In this document: piece after piece, positions 12,779 through 13,776 of the stretch
Layout of the letters: each line of letters begins with the position of its first letter
Numbering within the stretch: position 1 is the first letter of the stretch
Source of the DNA: Chloroflexota bacterium
GTDB taxonomy: Bacteria; Chloroflexota; Dehalococcoidia; UBA2247; RBG-13-53-26
Assembly: GCA_017885485.1 (NCBI GenBank)
Contig: JAFNFZ010000130.1
Coordinates: forward strand, 1-13,776
Length of the DNA: 13,776 nucleotides
Direction of reading: 5' to 3'
Position numbers and translations under genes: made by a program
The notes under the pieces: generated by a model
What the model saw: only the letters and a program-made list of their open reading frames with translations
Database searches by the model: none
Told to the model about the DNA's origin: nothing

Positions 12779-13776
12779 ATCACCTCCTTTTCCTTGAGCT
12801 TGGCGATTTCGTCCCAGTTGTAGCCCAGCTCTTGGAGAACCTCCTCGGTGTGCTGTCCGAACTCGGGGCATGGTCTTATGGACGCCGGCGTTTCGCTGAA
12901 CTTGTACGGCAACCCAACCACCTTTTCGCGACCGTAGGTAGGATGGTCCCACACCGTAATGTAGCCGTTGGCTATCGCCAGAGGGTCGTCACAGAGTTCA
13001 AGGAAGGTCTGAATAGGCGCATAGGCAAGACCATGCTCAGCAAGGATACTCATCCATTGCCCCCTGGACTTCGTGGCAAAGACCTGGTCCAAGATCGGTA
13101 TCAACTCCCACCGATTCGCTACCATTGGTCGCATGGTCCGAAACCTTTGATCGTCCTTCAGGTGTTCTATTCCCACTACTTCACAGAACAAGGGCCAGTA
13201 CTTTTCTGGCTGTAGCATGAGAAGCTGAATCCAGCCCCCGTCGGCGCACTTGTACCAGGTGTACAGGGGGTTCAGCGTATTGGATCTATCACCTCTGACA
13301 AAACTGAAGCCAAAGGCAATGGCTTGTGTTATAGCGACCGTCAACAGAGCAATGCTGGAGCCAAAGAGAGATGTATCGACTCTTTGACCCCTCCCGATTC
13401 GTTGTCGTGCGTGAAGGGCAGCCATTGTACCCGCTGCCAAACACATTGCCGCTGCCCCGTCCAGAAGCCCACCTACGGGACGGCGCGGCATATCGGGATC
13501 GCCCGCATGATCCATCAAACCAGTTCTTGCTGCTGGTGCAATATCAAACGCACCTCCCGCACTTTCAGCGCCACCCTCCAATCCCCAGCCCGAGCCTTGG
13601 GCGTACACAATCATAGGATTGAGTTTGGCTATGGTATCATAGTCTATCCCCCATGCTACGGTTACCTGTGGGCGAAAGTTGTGCATGAAAACGTCTGATT
13701 TCTGTATCAGCTGGTACAGTATCTCTCTCCCTCGTTCCTTCTTGATATCCAGGGTTATCCCCCGCTTGCTGCGGTT
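12775..13776 (-). CDS. Class III CoA transferase (CaiB/BaiF family), 5' end cut off
   Basis: CoA transferase of the formyl-CoA/carnitine CoA transferase family, which moves CoA between acyl groups through an aspartyl-CoA anhydride. The frame is open to the window edge; the 30 codons upstream of the ATG at 13686 read NRSKRGITLDIKKERGREIL and on to SDVF, the standard family N-terminal region, so that ATG is internal. Counting from it: NFRP (3-6), LNPMIVYAQGSGWG (22-35), PVGGLLD with likely catalytic Asp76, then AALHARQRIGRGQRVDTSL (89-107). PVG is one residue closer to this Asp than usual. The C-terminal EFGQHTEEVL motif is present. About 60-70 N-terminal residues are missing. It is likely to activate the acid imported by the TRAP system encoded downstream. 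Confidence 0.93.
   Translation of the reverse strand, partial: NRSKRGITLDIKKERGREILYQLIQKSDVFMHNFRPQVTVAWGIDYDTIAKLNPMIVYAQGSGWGLEGGAESAGGAFDIAPAARTGLMDHAGDPDMPRRPVGGLLDGAAAMCLAAGTMAALHARQRIGRGQRVDTSLFGSSIALLTVAITQAIAFGFSFVRGDRSNTLNPLYTWYKCADGGWIQLLMLQPEKYWPLFCEVVGIEHLKDDQRFRTMRPMVANRWELIPILDQVFATKSRGQWMSILAEHGLAYAPIQTFLELCDDPLAIANGYITVWDHPTYGREKVVGLPYKFSETPASIRPCPEFGQHTEEVLQELGYNWDEIAKLKEKEVI

Noticed and set aside
12778..12790. Plus-strand GATCACCTCCTTT looks like the 3' end of 16S rRNA
   Set aside because: The match stops after about 13 bases and the surrounding sequence is clearly CoA transferase coding on the minus strand; it is better read as an extended Shine-Dalgarno sequence.

Overview
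The window is a catabolic gene region from a bacterium of moderate G+C content. I see no rRNA, tRNA, CRISPR array or insertion sequence. The import, acyl-CoA and flavoprotein genes, together with a leftover piece of an aldehyde:ferredoxin oxidoreductase-like gene, suggest an anaerobe that degrades organic acids, such as a Chloroflexota (Dehalococcoidia) or Desulfobacterota lineage. That placement is inferred from gene types only and is low confidence.

Layout. The plus strand carries, in order: the 3' part of a zinc-dependent alcohol dehydrogenase (1-986, cut by the window start); the large and small subunits of a split coenzyme B12-dependent acyl-CoA mutase (1381-2991 and 3006-3416); and a flavoprotein of the 3-ketosteroid delta-1-dehydrogenase / fumarate reductase type (3878-5542). 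All remaining genes are on the minus strand. Read in transcription order from the right end they are: a class III CoA transferase (12775-13776, cut by the window end), a DUF6125-like protein of unknown function (12161-12715), a TRAP transporter made of binding protein (11048-12115), small permease (10389-10970) and large permease (8583-9854), a C-terminal remnant of an aldehyde:ferredoxin oxidoreductase (8309-8590), a SnoaL/NTF2-like protein (7827-8312), an extended short-chain dehydrogenase with a C-terminal zinc ribbon (6294-7775), and a MarR regulator (5700-6203). The two gene groups converge at about 5543-5699.

How the genes may work together (inference). The TRAP system would import a carboxylate. 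The CoA transferase would activate it. The flavoprotein, alcohol dehydrogenase and SDR would carry out dehydrogenations, perhaps on a cyclic or terpenoid/steroid-like skeleton. The B12 mutase would rearrange the carbon skeleton, and the MarR protein would control the set. The most interesting item is the mutase. Its cobalamin-binding subunit keeps the key motifs, but the large subunit has lost the residues that read methylmalonyl-CoA (including the YH pair, now YA, and the carboxylate-binding Arg). It is therefore probably an acyl-CoA mutase with a different, possibly undescribed, substrate.

Smaller oddities: a perfect 32-bp palindrome between the TRAP binding protein and small permease genes; a 534-bp gap splitting the TRAP permease genes; and three good Shine-Dalgarno sequences followed at normal spacing by ACG or CTG instead of ATG/GTG/TTG.
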